Numbered from the stretch's first letter, positions 46,155 to 56,322 are shown. The stretch is 64,000 nucleotides of DNA from Pedobacter endophyticus (GCF_015679185.1 NZ_CP064939.1:3844001-3908000); one strand, 5' to 3'. Numbers and translations: made by a program. The notes: generated by a model from the letters alone, not told the origin.

Positions 46155-46180
46155 ATGTTCTGCGCAAATTTGTGTGCCTC

Positions 46181-46188
46181 CAAAATTA
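46181..46188 (-). promoter_or_regulatory. Bacteroidota -7 box upstream of the response regulator
   Basis: Minus strand reads TAATTTTG, an exact TAnnTTTG match, 27 bases before the start codon. Confidence 0.45.
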
Positions 46189-46263
46189 TAACAAAATGTA
46201 AGTTGTTATGTTTACAATCTTAAAAATATTTTAACAATATCTTTATATGTAAAATGAGATGGA

Positions 46264-47127
46264 TTAACTGGCATGATTTGCTATTCCCTCTTTCTGAAGT
46301 ATGAAGCTAAAAAGCTCATCTATGGGCTTTTGTAGTATTTTACCCGGTTCAATATCATTATGTTCGAGCACAGCAATCAACTCCTCTTGATAATAGTAGG
46401 CAATGGAGCCTACAAAATGGCAAGGAATGTTCTTATACTTCGGATAATCTTTAACGTTGGTATCTACAAATTCCTGAAAGCCGGCCTTTAAAATTTCTTG
46501 AATAAAAGGGTGGTTTTTATGGCTTGCCATAAACCGGCTAAAGCCGGCCAAAAATATGTTTGGAAACGGCTTTTGGTAAATATTGGTAATAATCTGCTCT
46601 TTCTCTATCGGGTACGATTTTTTAAATTCTACGGCGAGTTCTGCAGGCATTTTGTTGTAGAGGTAGGCCAGCAATACCTTTTTGCCAAAAAACGTTCCTG
46701 AGCCCTCATCGCCCAAAACGTAGCCCAGGCCGTGGTGGCCATCGTGAATTTTCTTTCCGTCGAAATAGCAAATGTTTGATCCGGTACCTAGTATACAATT
46801 TAAGCCTTCGGCATTGCCGCACGTGGCATACACCGAGCCCAGCAAATCGTGATCGACGGATATAAACGCCTTGTTGAAAACATCCGAAAGCCCGTTTGAA
46901 ACTACCTCATGCTTATCTGGCGATGAGCAACCGGCGCCAAAAAAATATATTTCGGTTACCTGGTCGGCATATTGGGTTATAGTTTCATTCTTTTTAATGA
47001 GCTTGCTAATTTCCTGTTCATTTAAGAAATAAGGATTTATGCCAGGGGTATTAAACTTAATGACTTCACCATTAAGGTAACCCATCCAATCGGTTTTTGA
47101 GGAGCCACTGTCAGCAACAATTATCAT
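46264..47127 (-). CDS. BadF/BadG/BcrA-type kinase, probable N-acetylglucosamine kinase
   Basis: Sugar kinase of the actin-like ATPase fold, 287 residues. The phosphate-1 motif is ADSGSSKTDW at the N-terminus. LNCILGTGSNICYFDG and GLGYVLGDEGSGTFFGKK are the phosphate-2 and DEGSG motifs found in N-acetylglucosamine kinases of this family. It probably phosphorylates an amino sugar from cell-wall or chitin turnover in the cytosol. It lies 16 bases after the TolC-like gene on the same strand and may be read through from the efflux operon, though it has no functional link to it. Confidence 0.8.
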   Translation of the reverse strand: MIIVADSGSSKTDWMGYLNGEVIKFNTPGINPYFLNEQEISKLIKKNETITQYADQVTEIYFFGAGCSSPDKHEVVSNGLSDVFNKAFISVDHDLLGSVYATCGNAEGLNCILGTGSNICYFDGKKIHDGHHGLGYVLGDEGSGTFFGKKVLLAYLYNKMPAELAVEFKKSYPIEKEQIITNIYQKPFPNIFLAGFSRFMASHKNHPFIQEILKAGFQEFVDTNVKDYPKYKNIPCHFVGSIAYYYQEELIAVLEHNDIEPGKILQKPIDELFSFILQKEGIANHAS

Positions 47128-47143
47128 GCACTAAATATAAAGA

Positions 47144-48454
47144 TTAATTGGATAAATCTATGTTTCCACTAATTTCTTTTAATGTCGTTTCGGCTATCTT
47201 TGCTTGGTATTGCATTTCGATGAACCGATTTTGAGCATCGATGGCATTCCGCTGTGCTTCTCTGAGTTCTAGCGGGGCAATGCTTCCCAACCTATATTTA
47301 GCTAAGGTAATGTCCAGATTTTCCTTGGCAATATCCACATTTCGCTGCTCCAGTTTAACCAAATCGAGAAAAGTGCTGTAGTTTTGATAGGCAGACAACA
47401 GTTGCGCATTCACATCGAGCTTGGTCTTGTTCAAGTTCAAGCTGGCCGTTTCAATCTCAATTTTTGCGTTTCTTTCCTGCTGTCGCTGTAAAAAGCCATT
47501 AAACAAATTGATGCTTGCCGTAACGCCGTATGTAAATCCGTTTGCAGCAAATTTCTGATTAAATCCGGTTGGGCTGGTGCTATTTGCACGGCTGTAGCCC
47601 GAGTTTAAACTAATTACCGGATATCGTGCTCCTCTAATTGCTTTCAATGTTAACGATGCAATCCGCTGATTGATAAATGCATTTTGAACATTTGGATTCT
47701 GCTGTTCAGCAATTTCGGCCTGTTTGGTAAAAGAAATCGCAGCATCGATGTCGATTGAATTGATCACGGAGAAATCGGTGCTTATGTCTCTTACCATGAG
47801 TTGGTTCAGACGCACTTTGGCAACCTGAAGGGCATTTTTGATTTGCAAAAAGCTGGAGGTATCGGTGTTGTAATCTACCTGTGCGGTTAATACGTCCAGT
47901 TTGGAACCCCTGCCCAACTGAAGCTTGGTTTTAGCAATATTTGTTCGTAAGATGGAAACATCCATTGCACTATCGGCCGCAACGAGTAGCTGTTGCTGCC
48001 TAACCACATCATAATAAGCCGTAATTACATCGGCAATGGTGGTTAAGATGGTTAAGCGAGAAGCAACCTCGCCTTGTTTTTGCAGTTCCTTTAATCGATC
48101 GTAGTTGGCAAACATGCTAAAACCGTCAAATACCGTCCAGTTTAAATCTGCTCCCAAATCGTTATTGGTACTTTTTGCACCGTTGATCACCCTGTCGGCG
48201 CCTGTTGCCGGTGTTTGTCGCGTATTTTGAATGCTTCCTCCGTTGGAGTAAGTGCCTATAAGGGAGGGCAGCATTCCGGCATTGCCAATGTTGGCATTGT
48301 TTTTTGCTATTGCGATATCATTTTTGCTGATTTTGATATCATAATTGTTCTGCATGGCAATGGTAACTGCTTCTTGCAGTGTAAGTTTTTCCTGCGCAAA
48401 TCCCGAAATCGAGAGGCTGAGCAGAAAAAACACTATTTTCAATCTTTTGCTCAT
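47144..48454 (-). CDS. TolC-family outer membrane efflux protein
   Basis: Outer-membrane channel of the efflux operon. After the signal peptide MSKRLKIVFFLLSLSISGFA it has the repeated outer-membrane efflux pattern (KLTLQEAVTIAMQNNYDIKI, then a second half with FAANGFTYGVTASINLFNGF) and long alpha-helical stretches ending PLELREAQRNAIDAQNRFIE. I chose the ATG at 48454: it begins a normal signal peptide and lies 1 base after the pump gene's stop. An upstream in-frame ATG at 48487 would overlap the pump gene. Length 436 is normal. Confidence 0.92.
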   Translation of the reverse strand: MSKRLKIVFFLLSLSISGFAQEKLTLQEAVTIAMQNNYDIKISKNDIAIAKNNANIGNAGMLPSLIGTYSNGGSIQNTRQTPATGADRVINGAKSTNNDLGADLNWTVFDGFSMFANYDRLKELQKQGEVASRLTILTTIADVITAYYDVVRQQQLLVAADSAMDVSILRTNIAKTKLQLGRGSKLDVLTAQVDYNTDTSSFLQIKNALQVAKVRLNQLMVRDISTDFSVINSIDIDAAISFTKQAEIAEQQNPNVQNAFINQRIASLTLKAIRGARYPVISLNSGYSRANSTSPTGFNQKFAANGFTYGVTASINLFNGFLQRQQERNAKIEIETASLNLNKTKLDVNAQLLSAYQNYSTFLDLVKLEQRNVDIAKENLDITLAKYRLGSIAPLELREAQRNAIDAQNRFIEMQYQAKIAETTLKEISGNIDLSN

Positions 48455-48455
48455 C

Positions 48456-51400
48456 TTATTCTGCTGTATGTAAGGCTTCCTGTTCAAAACGATGGGCGTC
48501 TTTAAGTTCTTTATTAGGTTTATATGGCTTGGCCCAGTACGAGTAAATGGCAGGGATTACAAAAAGGGTTAAAACCAATGAAAACAAAGTTCCACCAACA
48601 ATTACGGTTCCCATGCTCATTCTGCTTTTTGCTGCTGCGCCCAGGGCAAGTGCAATAGGAAGCGCTCCAATAGCAATGGCCAAACTGGTCATTAAAATCG
48701 GTCGTAAACGCGACACAGACGCCTCTCTTATTGCCTCGGGTATGGCTACACCTTTCTCTTTGAGCTGATTGGCAAATTCGACAATGAGGATACCGTTTTT
48801 GGTAACTAAACCGATTAGCATGATGGTACCAATCTGGCTAAAAATATTCCAGCTTTGGCCACATAACCACAGCGATAAAAATGCTCCGGCAACGGCCATT
48901 GGTACGGTCAAAATGATAATAATCGGGTCTTTAAAACTTTCGAACTGGGCCGAGAGGATGAGGTAAACCAGTAATAGCGCTAAACCAAATGCGAAAAATG
49001 TATTGGACGAACTTTCCTTGAAATCTCTCGATTCGCCACTCAAATCGGTAGAGAAGGTTTCATCTAAAACTTTTTTCGAAATAGCGTCCATGGCATCGAT
49101 ACCCTCGCCAATACTTTTTCCGGGGGCCAGGCCAGCAGAAATTGTGGCAGAGATAAACCTGTTATTGCGGTATAACTGCGGGGGGCTACTTTCCTCGCGG
49201 GCGGTTACCAGGTTATCGAGTTGAACAAGCTGGCCCTTATCACTACGAACGTAAACTGAGCTCAAATCAAGCGGGTCTTTACGGTCGGTACGATCAAACT
49301 GACCAATTACCTGATATTGTTTTCCATTCATAAAGAAATAAGAAAAACGTTGACCGCTTAAGCCCAGATTTAAGGTTTGTGCAATGGCCGAAATGGAAAC
49401 GCCAAGGTTTTTGGCCTTATCGCGATCGATGGTCAGGTTGATCTCTGGCTTATTAAACTTCAGGTTGACATCAGAAACGGTGAAGGTGGGGTCTTTTGCA
49501 ACCTCCTCCATAAACAATGGAACCTTTTCGCGGAGCTTTTCGAAATTTTGTGCCTGAATAATGTAGCTGATTGGCAAACCGCCTCGGCGACCAACTGAAA
49601 TGGTGGGTTGTTGACTGATGATTACTTTGCCCTCCGAATATTTTTTGGTCACTCGGGTTAACATGTCGGCAATTTCCTTTTGCGAGCGTGTTCTGTCTTC
49701 AGGGTCTACAAGGCCCATCCTTACAAAGCCCATATTAGTAGAGCCTGCGCCACCGAAATTAGGGGAGGTGATGGTAATGTTTACGTTTTTTTCAGGTACA
49801 GAATCAATTACCAACTGGTTCAGTTTCATAATAAACTCATCCGTAGCTGTAAAGGATGCCCCCTCGGGCAACGTCGCCGTCATGTTAATGGCACTTCTAT
49901 CATCGTATGGAGCCGTTTCCTTCGGCAATAACTTCCAAAAGAGAAAAATGAGGCCCATACAAACTATAATAATGGGGATGGAAAGCCATCTTTTATCCAA
50001 AAACTTGTTCAGGTTGTGGGCGTAGGAATCGTTTAGCTTCACAAAATAAGGCTCCGTCCAGTTGTAAAAACGAGACGGTGTATGGCCGCCTTTTTTCATT
50101 AAATAAGCGTTTAACATTGGCGTTAAGGTGAGCGATACGAAGGCGGAAATGAGCACCGCCGCACCAATTACCACCCCGAACTCCCTAAATAACCTGCCCA
50201 CAAATCCCTGAAGGAAGATTACGGGCAAAAATACCGCCGCCAATGTAACGGAAATGGAGATTACGGCAAAAAAGATCTCGTTTGAGCCCTTTATTGCGGC
50301 CTCAAAGGGCGACATGCCTTCTTCTACCTTTTTAAAGATGTTTTCGGTTACCACGATACCATCATCAACTACGAGTCCCGTTGCCAAAACAATGGCCAGC
50401 AAGCTTAATACGTTGATAGAAAACCCAAAGGCATACATGATAAAAAAGGTGAAGATGAGCGATACGGGAATATCAATCAATGGCCTGAAGGCTATGGCCC
50501 AATCTCTAAAGAACAGATAAATGATCAGGATTACCAACACTAACGACAGCCCTATGGTTTCTGCCACTTCTGTTACCGATCGTTTAATAAAAATGGTATT
50601 ATCGCTCGAAACGGCCAGCTTGATATCTTTGGGCATATCGGCCTTTAACTTATCAAAACGCTTGTAAAACTCTTGGGTAATGTCGATGTAATTTGCACCT
50701 GGTTGCGGGATAATGGAAATGGAAACCATTGGCAGGCCCGATTCTCGTAAGATAGTCTCCTCATTTTCGGATCCTAAAATGGCATAGCCTACATCTTTGA
50801 GCTTTACTACCTGATTGCTGTCTGATTTGAGGATAAGGTTGTTAAATTCTTCTTCATTTGTTAGTTTACCGAGGGTTTTAACGGTAAGCTCGGTAGTGGC
50901 GCCGGTAATCTTTCCGGATGGCAGTTCGACGTTTTCGTTATCAAGTGCCGTTACAATATCTTGCGAGGTTAACCCATAAGCACTCAGCTTATTGGGGTCC
51001 ATCCATATACGCATGGCATATTTTCTCTGGCCGCGAATTTGTACGGTACTTACGCCAGGAATGGTTTGGATGCGGTCGGCAATTACGTTTTCTGCAAAAT
51101 CGCTCAACTCCAACGTGTTTCTCTTATCACTTTGAATCGTCATCGATAAGATGTCGTCCGAATTTGCATCGGCCTTACTTACCGTTGGCAAGCCATCAAT
51201 ATCTTTTGGCAATGTTCTTGCGGCTTGCGAAACTTTATCGCGTACATCATTTGCGGCTTCTTCAATATTCTTATCAAGATCGAACTCAATAGTGATATTA
51301 CTTGCTCCCTGGTTACTCGACGATGAAATATTCCTGATTCCATCAATGGTATTGATCGATTTTTCTAATGGTTCGGTAATCTGCGACTCGATAATATCGG

Positions 51401-51566
51401 AATTTGCCCCAGGGTAGGAAGTACGTACCGATACCACTGTTGGATCGATGGACGGATATTCGCGAACGCCCAAAAACGTATAACCAATGATGCCGAAAAG
51501 GACGATCAAAAGGTTCATAACGATGGCGAGAACGGGTCTTTTTATACTCGTTGTGGAGATACTCAT
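48456..51566 (-). CDS. RND efflux pump, inner membrane transporter (HAE1-like)
   Basis: Proton-driven inner-membrane pump of 1036 residues, the normal size of AcrB/MexB-type proteins. It begins with the first helix PVLAIVMNLLIVLFGIIGY and the periplasmic porter motif GVREYPSIDPTVVSVRTSYPG. The proton-relay pair of aspartates is in GLVVDDGIVVTENIFKKVEE. The second half repeats the fold (FGLALLLVYLILSAQFESF, GLVTKNGILIVEFANQLKEKG). It lies 2 bases from the adaptor and 1 base from the TolC gene, so the three form one operon. Its substrate cannot be told; no regulator is attached. Confidence 0.95.
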   Translation of the reverse strand: MSISTTSIKRPVLAIVMNLLIVLFGIIGYTFLGVREYPSIDPTVVSVRTSYPGANSDIIESQITEPLEKSINTIDGIRNISSSSNQGASNITIEFDLDKNIEEAANDVRDKVSQAARTLPKDIDGLPTVSKADANSDDILSMTIQSDKRNTLELSDFAENVIADRIQTIPGVSTVQIRGQRKYAMRIWMDPNKLSAYGLTSQDIVTALDNENVELPSGKITGATTELTVKTLGKLTNEEEFNNLILKSDSNQVVKLKDVGYAILGSENEETILRESGLPMVSISIIPQPGANYIDITQEFYKRFDKLKADMPKDIKLAVSSDNTIFIKRSVTEVAETIGLSLVLVILIIYLFFRDWAIAFRPLIDIPVSLIFTFFIMYAFGFSINVLSLLAIVLATGLVVDDGIVVTENIFKKVEEGMSPFEAAIKGSNEIFFAVISISVTLAAVFLPVIFLQGFVGRLFREFGVVIGAAVLISAFVSLTLTPMLNAYLMKKGGHTPSRFYNWTEPYFVKLNDSYAHNLNKFLDKRWLSIPIIIVCMGLIFLFWKLLPKETAPYDDRSAINMTATLPEGASFTATDEFIMKLNQLVIDSVPEKNVNITITSPNFGGAGSTNMGFVRMGLVDPEDRTRSQKEIADMLTRVTKKYSEGKVIISQQPTISVGRRGGLPISYIIQAQNFEKLREKVPLFMEEVAKDPTFTVSDVNLKFNKPEINLTIDRDKAKNLGVSISAIAQTLNLGLSGQRFSYFFMNGKQYQVIGQFDRTDRKDPLDLSSVYVRSDKGQLVQLDNLVTAREESSPPQLYRNNRFISATISAGLAPGKSIGEGIDAMDAISKKVLDETFSTDLSGESRDFKESSSNTFFAFGLALLLVYLILSAQFESFKDPIIIILTVPMAVAGAFLSLWLCGQSWNIFSQIGTIMLIGLVTKNGILIVEFANQLKEKGVAIPEAIREASVSRLRPILMTSLAIAIGALPIALALGAAAKSRMSMGTVIVGGTLFSLVLTLFVIPAIYSYWAKPYKPNKELKDAHRFEQEALHTAE

Positions 51567-51568
51567 AA

Positions 51569-52663
51569 TTATTCTTTAACCAAATGAACTTTTACCGGTG
51601 CATCTTTTTTCAGTGCCATGGCACCCGTGGTAAGAACGGTATCGCCAGCTTTTAAGCCCGATGTAATTACGATATCCTCATCTGTTCGCGTTCCGGCCTC
51701 TACCTTGGTCTCTTGTGCCTTCCCATTTTTTTGTACGTAAACAATTTTTCCGTTTAACACAGGAATGATGGCGCTATTGGGGATAAGGATAGCATTTGGC
51801 GTTGTATTTAGGGCCAGTTTTATTTTTGCAAATGAACCGGGCAGCAGCGCATTATCGGCATTTGGCGCCAGGGCCCTGATTTGTAGGGTTCTTGTTGCAG
51901 CATTGATTCCGGACTCAATGGCATAAATTTTTCCGGTATGCTGTTTTGATGATCCATCGGTTGTGAAACTAATGGCGGAGCCCATTTTAATCTGGCCGGC
52001 ATATTTCTCAGGAACGGCAAAGGTAACCTTTACGGGGTTAGTGCTTACCAGATTGGCAATTACGGTAGCGGGCGTAAGGTAGGTTCCCGACGAGATATTA
52101 CGCAGGCCGATTCTGCCAGAAAATGGTGCACGGATGGTTGTTTTGGCCAATTGTGCCCTGATTAATTGTGATTGTGCCTGCAACGAACGCAAATCGGCCA
52201 ATGAAGTGTCGTATTCTTCCTGGCTTATTGCGCCTTTTTCTAAAAGTTGTTTTGCCCTGTTTTCGTTGGTTCCCGAAAGCTTTTGCTTGGTTAGGGCTTC
52301 TTGCAACTGTGCCTGAACATCCTGAGCGTTTACCTTTACCAAAACGCTTCCTTTGGTAACATTTGTTCCTTCGGTAAAATAAATTCCGGTAACTAAACCA
52401 GAAACCTCGCTTTTTAAAACAACGGATTCGTTAGCCTCAATAGCGCCAGTTACTTCTAAATCGGCATTAAATGAGCGTGGCTTAACCACAATGCCATCTA
52501 CAGCTAACGGAGCACCTGCGCCACCGCCTTTGGTTGCGCCTTTACCTTGCGCACTACCTGCGCCGCCTTTACCTTCGAGCTTTTTGTTTGCGTTGATTCT
52601 GTAATACACTAAATAGGCGAAGCCCAAAGCCAAAACAGCGTAAATGATATACCTCTTCTTCAT
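51569..52663 (-). CDS. RND efflux periplasmic adaptor (membrane fusion protein)
   Basis: Adaptor of 364 residues linking the pump to the TolC-like channel. One N-terminal helix (RYIIYAVLALGFAYLVYY), then a Gly/Lys-rich spacer (GKGGAGSAQGKGATKGGGAG), the lipoyl halves (GAIEANESVVLKSEVSGLV and TTIRAPFSGRIGLRNISSGT), an alpha-helical hairpin between them, and the beta-barrel domain (VKVTFAVPEKYAGQIKMG). First gene of the operon. The spacer is unusually glycine rich for the family. Confidence 0.93.
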   Translation of the reverse strand: MKKRYIIYAVLALGFAYLVYYRINANKKLEGKGGAGSAQGKGATKGGGAGAPLAVDGIVVKPRSFNADLEVTGAIEANESVVLKSEVSGLVTGIYFTEGTNVTKGSVLVKVNAQDVQAQLQEALTKQKLSGTNENRAKQLLEKGAISQEEYDTSLADLRSLQAQSQLIRAQLAKTTIRAPFSGRIGLRNISSGTYLTPATVIANLVSTNPVKVTFAVPEKYAGQIKMGSAISFTTDGSSKQHTGKIYAIESGINAATRTLQIRALAPNADNALLPGSFAKIKLALNTTPNAILIPNSAIIPVLNGKIVYVQKNGKAQETKVEAGTRTDEDIVITSGLKAGDTVLTTGAMALKKDAPVKVHLVKE

Positions 52664-52724
52664 GTTTATATTTGTGTGTGTATATCTGAACCTCTAAAAA
52701 CAATTAAATGTTAGATATAATGCA

Positions 52725-52732
52725 CAAAAATA
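52725..52732 (-). promoter_or_regulatory. Bacteroidota -7 box of the efflux operon
   Basis: Minus strand reads TATTTTTG, an exact TAnnTTTG match, giving a leader of about 55 bases before the adaptor start. Confidence 0.4.
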
Positions 52733-52854
52733 TTCAATTAATTTAAACCTAAATTTGTTGTATTAAGGATGTTACCCTTTGAGATAAGCAATTAGCAAGA
52801 ACCAATAACCAATTAGCAATAACCAATGAACTAATGAACCAATGAACGAATATT

Positions 52855-53065
52855 AGTCATCGGATGAATCTAGCAACCCTGTTAGGAATTCATCCGATGA
52901 CTGAAGAACCAGTGAACTAATGAACGAATATTAGTCATCGGATGAATCTAGCGACCCTGTTAGGAATTCATCCGATGACTGAAGAACCAGCGAACTAATG
53001 AACCAATGCACTCAATTAGTCATCGGATGAATCTAGCAACCCTGTTAGGAATTCATCCGATGACT
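52855..53065. repeat. Three tandem 48-bp hairpins in an AT-rich repeat
   Basis: AGTCATCGGATGAAT and its complement ATTCATCCGATGACT flank CTAGCAACCCTGTTAGGA at 52855-52902, 52933-52980 and 53018-53065. The three copies differ at one base (CTAGCAACC or CTAGCGACC). Units are joined by GAAGAACCA(G/A)(T/C)GAAC(T/C)AATGAA-like spacers of 30-37 bases that extend into the AATTAGCAAT-type repeat at 52780-52860. No gene lies in 52664-53131. Confidence 0.9.
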
Positions 53066-53131
53066 GAAGAACCAATGAACCAATGAACGAATAAACTTCG
53101 AACTTTTACGCCGATGACTTAACGACGCTTG

Positions 53132-54424
53132 TTAGTGTATCTTAAACGTTCTATATCCATATACGGCAATGATACAGAAGCAGATAAAAGGAAGTATAAA
53201 CGAAACATTCACGGCTGCATAGTTTCCAATTCTATCCAGATCGATAATCGACCCTTGTAACAGCGGCATTAATGCACCACCAACAATGGCCATAACCAGG
53301 CCTGCGGCGCCTAAAGAGGTATCTTCCTCGCTTAAGCCATTTAGCGCTATCCCATAAATGGTAGGGAACATCAGCGACATAAAGAATGAGGTGGCAACCA
53401 ATAGGTACAAACCGAGCATACCCTCAACAAGTATCACGCCTGCGGTTGTAAACATGGCTCCGAGGGCAAACAGCATGAGCAATTTCCTTGCGTTCATAAA
53501 CTTCATTAAGTAAGTAGTAATAAATCTGCTCAATAAAAACAGTCCCATCGCAACGATATTGTAATTTTGGGCGGTCCCTTTTGCAAGGCCAAGGTTACCT
53601 GCATATTGAATAATGAAAGTCCAGCACATAATTTGTGCAGCCACGTAGAACAACTGGGTTAAAACGCCCTCCCTGTACTTTCCATTCTTAATTAATCTTT
53701 TAAAAGAATCCATAGCCGAGCCTTGCGCTTGTGTTTGTTCGCGTTTGGGCATTTTCGAGATCAGGATTACGAGCAGCATTACCAGTACTACACCACCAAG
53801 CATTACATAGGGATCTCTGATGGTGGCTAGATCATGTGTTCGAACAACCGCTTTTTGTGCATCGCTTAAGGAGGGGAAGATGAGTTCTCCACTGGCGTTC
53901 CTTTTATCGGATGCCAATGCGGTAAGGATAAACTTTGATGCAACAAACATACCGCACAGCGCACCAATGGGGTTAAAGGCCTGGGCCAGATTTAAGCGTT
54001 GGGTAGCTGTTCGCTCATCGCCCATCGATAAGATATATGGGTTTGCCGCAGTCTCCAGAAACGCCAGTCCGAAGGTTAAAATATAAAAAGAGCCCAGAAA
54101 AAACCCGAAGACCTCATATTTGGCCGCGGGATAAAACAACAACGCACCGGTGGCATACAGGGCCAGACCAAGGATGATTCCTTTTTTGTAGCTGTATTTC
54201 CTGATAAAAAGTGCTGCAGGAATGGCCATGGTGGCATAGCCGCCGTAAAAGGCAAATTGTACCAAAGCGGCCTTTGCGGTAGATATTTCCATAACCGTTT
54301 CAAAAGCGGCAACCATGGGGTTGGTAATATCGTTTGCAAAGCCCCATAAGGCAAACAAAGATGTAATTAATATAAAAGGAAACAAGACTTCCTTAGGTAT
54401 TACCGGAACTTTTAGATTTTTCAT
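53132..54424 (-). CDS. fucP: L-fucose:H+ symporter FucP (MFS)
   Basis: Inner-membrane importer of 430 residues with about 12 helices. GFANDITNPMVAAFETVM and FGLAFLETAANPYILSMGD contain the Asp (about residue 32) and Glu (about 122) that match the proton- and sugar-coupling acids of E. coli FucP. NLAQAFNPIGALCGMF is also typical. It lies downstream of aldA, in a cluster with fucI, an aldolase and a kinase, which supports L-fucose (or a close 6-deoxyhexose) as substrate. Confidence 0.88.
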   Translation of the reverse strand: MKNLKVPVIPKEVLFPFILITSLFALWGFANDITNPMVAAFETVMEISTAKAALVQFAFYGGYATMAIPAALFIRKYSYKKGIILGLALYATGALLFYPAAKYEVFGFFLGSFYILTFGLAFLETAANPYILSMGDERTATQRLNLAQAFNPIGALCGMFVASKFILTALASDKRNASGELIFPSLSDAQKAVVRTHDLATIRDPYVMLGGVVLVMLLVILISKMPKREQTQAQGSAMDSFKRLIKNGKYREGVLTQLFYVAAQIMCWTFIIQYAGNLGLAKGTAQNYNIVAMGLFLLSRFITTYLMKFMNARKLLMLFALGAMFTTAGVILVEGMLGLYLLVATSFFMSLMFPTIYGIALNGLSEEDTSLGAAGLVMAIVGGALMPLLQGSIIDLDRIGNYAAVNVSFILPFICFCIIAVYGYRTFKIH

Positions 54425-54588
54425 TATTATAGTTTGGTTAGTTGTTTTGGTTTGATAGCAAATTGTACGTTGATCTTATACTGCCGTAGATCTGCTTTTA
54501 TCAGTAGAGCGCCAGCTTTTGGATGGGGTGTGTCAGGGTCTTTTTAATAAGGAGATCACCGATAAAATCTCGGGCTTACCTGCGTTCT

Positions 54589-56028
54589 TTAGCGATATTG
54601 GGCATAAACTACTTTGGTTTGCAAATACTCTTCCATTCCATGTTTTCCGTCGGCGCCGCCCAGGCCAGATTTTTTCCAGCCTGCGTGAAAGCCCTGGATG
54701 GCCTCAAAGTGTTCGCGGTTTACATACGTTTCGCCAAATTGCAACTCTTCGCAGGCATACATAATCTTGTTGAAATTTTCGGAAAAAATGGATGATGTTA
54801 AGCCATATTCACAATCGTTGGCAAGTGCAATGGCTTCATCTAAACTGGCAAATCTCATTACGGGCAACACCGGTCCGAAAACTTCTTCCTGGATGATCTG
54901 CATTTGCTGCGTTACGTTTGCTAACAAGGTGGGCTGGTAAAAGTACCCTTTGGTAAAGCGCTCAGAACGGCTTCCGCCCACAATAACCTCAGCACCTTCT
55001 TTTTTGGCAAACTCGACCATTTCACTCACCTTGGCAAGCTGTTCTCTGGAAACCAGGCTACTCATATCAGGATTATCTTCCGAAAATGCGTCGTCCATTT
55101 TTACCGATGCCATTTTTTTGGTTACCGACTCCATAAACTGGTCGTAGATGGCGTCTTCTACGTAAACCCGCTCTGCACAGTTGCAAACCTGACCGCTAAA
55201 AATCACTCTTGAGGATACTACTGCATTAACAGCCAAATCCAGATTGGCATCAGCACATACAATAGCGGGTGCTTTTCCGCCCAGTTCTAACGACACTTTG
55301 GTGATGTTCGCTGCTGCGGCCTCCATAATCCTTTGTCCTGCTAAAACGCTTCCCGTTAAGCTCACAATGCCCGTAACGGGGCTTTTGGTTAGTGCGTTAC
55401 CCACAACGGGGCCGGTTCCACATACCACATTTAATACGCCATTGGGGAGGCCGATATGTTCAATCATCCGCACAAACTCCATAATGGTATTGGGCGCAAT
55501 ACAGCTTGGTTTAATTACGCAGGTATTGCCGGTAATAAGGGCGGGTGCCACTTTCCGGGCCATCACAAAGAACGGAAAATTCCACGGGCAGATGCCCACG
55601 GCGACTCCAATGGGCGCTTTGTGTAAAAATATATGCTCTTTTTTACGGTCGCTCTGAATTATCTCTCCCTCAATTCTTCGGGCCCAGGCGGCATTGTAAT
55701 CAAAATAATCGGCCGTAACATCAATTTCGACCTGTGCCAAACCAATTACTTTTGCTTGTTCTTTGGCTAATGTTTGTGCTAAAGTTAATCGGTTATCGCG
55801 AATTACGCTCGCCATCTTGTTCAAATAGCCGGCTCTTTCTATTGCTGTAAGCGATTTCCATGCATATTGTGCCGCCTGCGCTGCTGCTAAGGCTGCATCG
55901 GCGTCGGCCACAGAACCCCTGGGAATTAACGACAAAACTGCTTCCGTACATGGATTTAGTACTTCTGTAGTTTCGCTCGAAGTTGATTTTACAAATCTTC
56001 CGTTGATGAATTGGTCAAATTCTTTCAT
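54589..56028 (-). CDS. aldA: Lactaldehyde dehydrogenase (aldehyde dehydrogenase, AldA type)
   Basis: NAD-dependent oxidation of L-lactaldehyde, the end product of fucose and rhamnose catabolism, to lactate. It has 479 residues, the length of E. coli AldA. GVAVGICPWNFPFFVMARKV binds the cofactor, VSLELGGKAPAIV holds the general base Glu, and FSGQVCNCAERVYVE holds the catalytic Cys in the AldA-specific context VCNCAERVYV. It precedes fucP on the same strand (164-bp gap) and has a TTGTACACAA site 92 bases upstream. Confidence 0.88.
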   Translation of the reverse strand: MKEFDQFINGRFVKSTSSETTEVLNPCTEAVLSLIPRGSVADADAALAAAQAAQYAWKSLTAIERAGYLNKMASVIRDNRLTLAQTLAKEQAKVIGLAQVEIDVTADYFDYNAAWARRIEGEIIQSDRKKEHIFLHKAPIGVAVGICPWNFPFFVMARKVAPALITGNTCVIKPSCIAPNTIMEFVRMIEHIGLPNGVLNVVCGTGPVVGNALTKSPVTGIVSLTGSVLAGQRIMEAAAANITKVSLELGGKAPAIVCADANLDLAVNAVVSSRVIFSGQVCNCAERVYVEDAIYDQFMESVTKKMASVKMDDAFSEDNPDMSSLVSREQLAKVSEMVEFAKKEGAEVIVGGSRSERFTKGYFYQPTLLANVTQQMQIIQEEVFGPVLPVMRFASLDEAIALANDCEYGLTSSIFSENFNKIMYACEELQFGETYVNREHFEAIQGFHAGWKKSGLGGADGKHGMEEYLQTKVVYAQYR

Positions 56029-56119
56029 AATTGATGGTTTAATAAATGGTTAGAAAATGGGCTGGATACGTTGCGTCTTTAATGAAATGCCCGGTTTTAC
56101 ATCAAACGGATTGTTTAAT

Positions 56120-56129
56120 TTGTACACAA
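56120..56129. promoter_or_regulatory. Candidate deoxyhexose-regulon operator upstream of aldA
   Basis: TTGTACACAA (inverted arms TTGT and ACAA) in the context TTTGTACACAAA. The same 10-mer lies in the araC-aldolase divergent region at 57368. Confidence 0.45.
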
Positions 56130-56322
56130 ACATTAATCGCAAGTATCTGCACAATCAAAAATAGGAGTTGGGCATTGCCACCTCTTTATCTATTGCAGGC
56201 AACTTTGTGTAGAATTTAAACATAAGAACCTCACCCTGTGAATGTCGGTGGTTTTTGATCTGGCAGTGGCAGTCCCTTTCCGGGAGAGAGGGGAACATAG
56301 GAAGCTGCTTTTAAAAATAGCG

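Noticed and set aside
47144..52663. RND efflux operon as the exporter of the RiPP peptides
   Set aside because: It lies 6 kb away beyond htpG and other unrelated genes, with no shared operator. A link cannot be supported.
52855..53065. Possible short CRISPR array
   Set aside because: Repeats are 48-bp perfect hairpins and the 30-37 base intervals are themselves similar, so they are not unique spacers. No cas genes are present.
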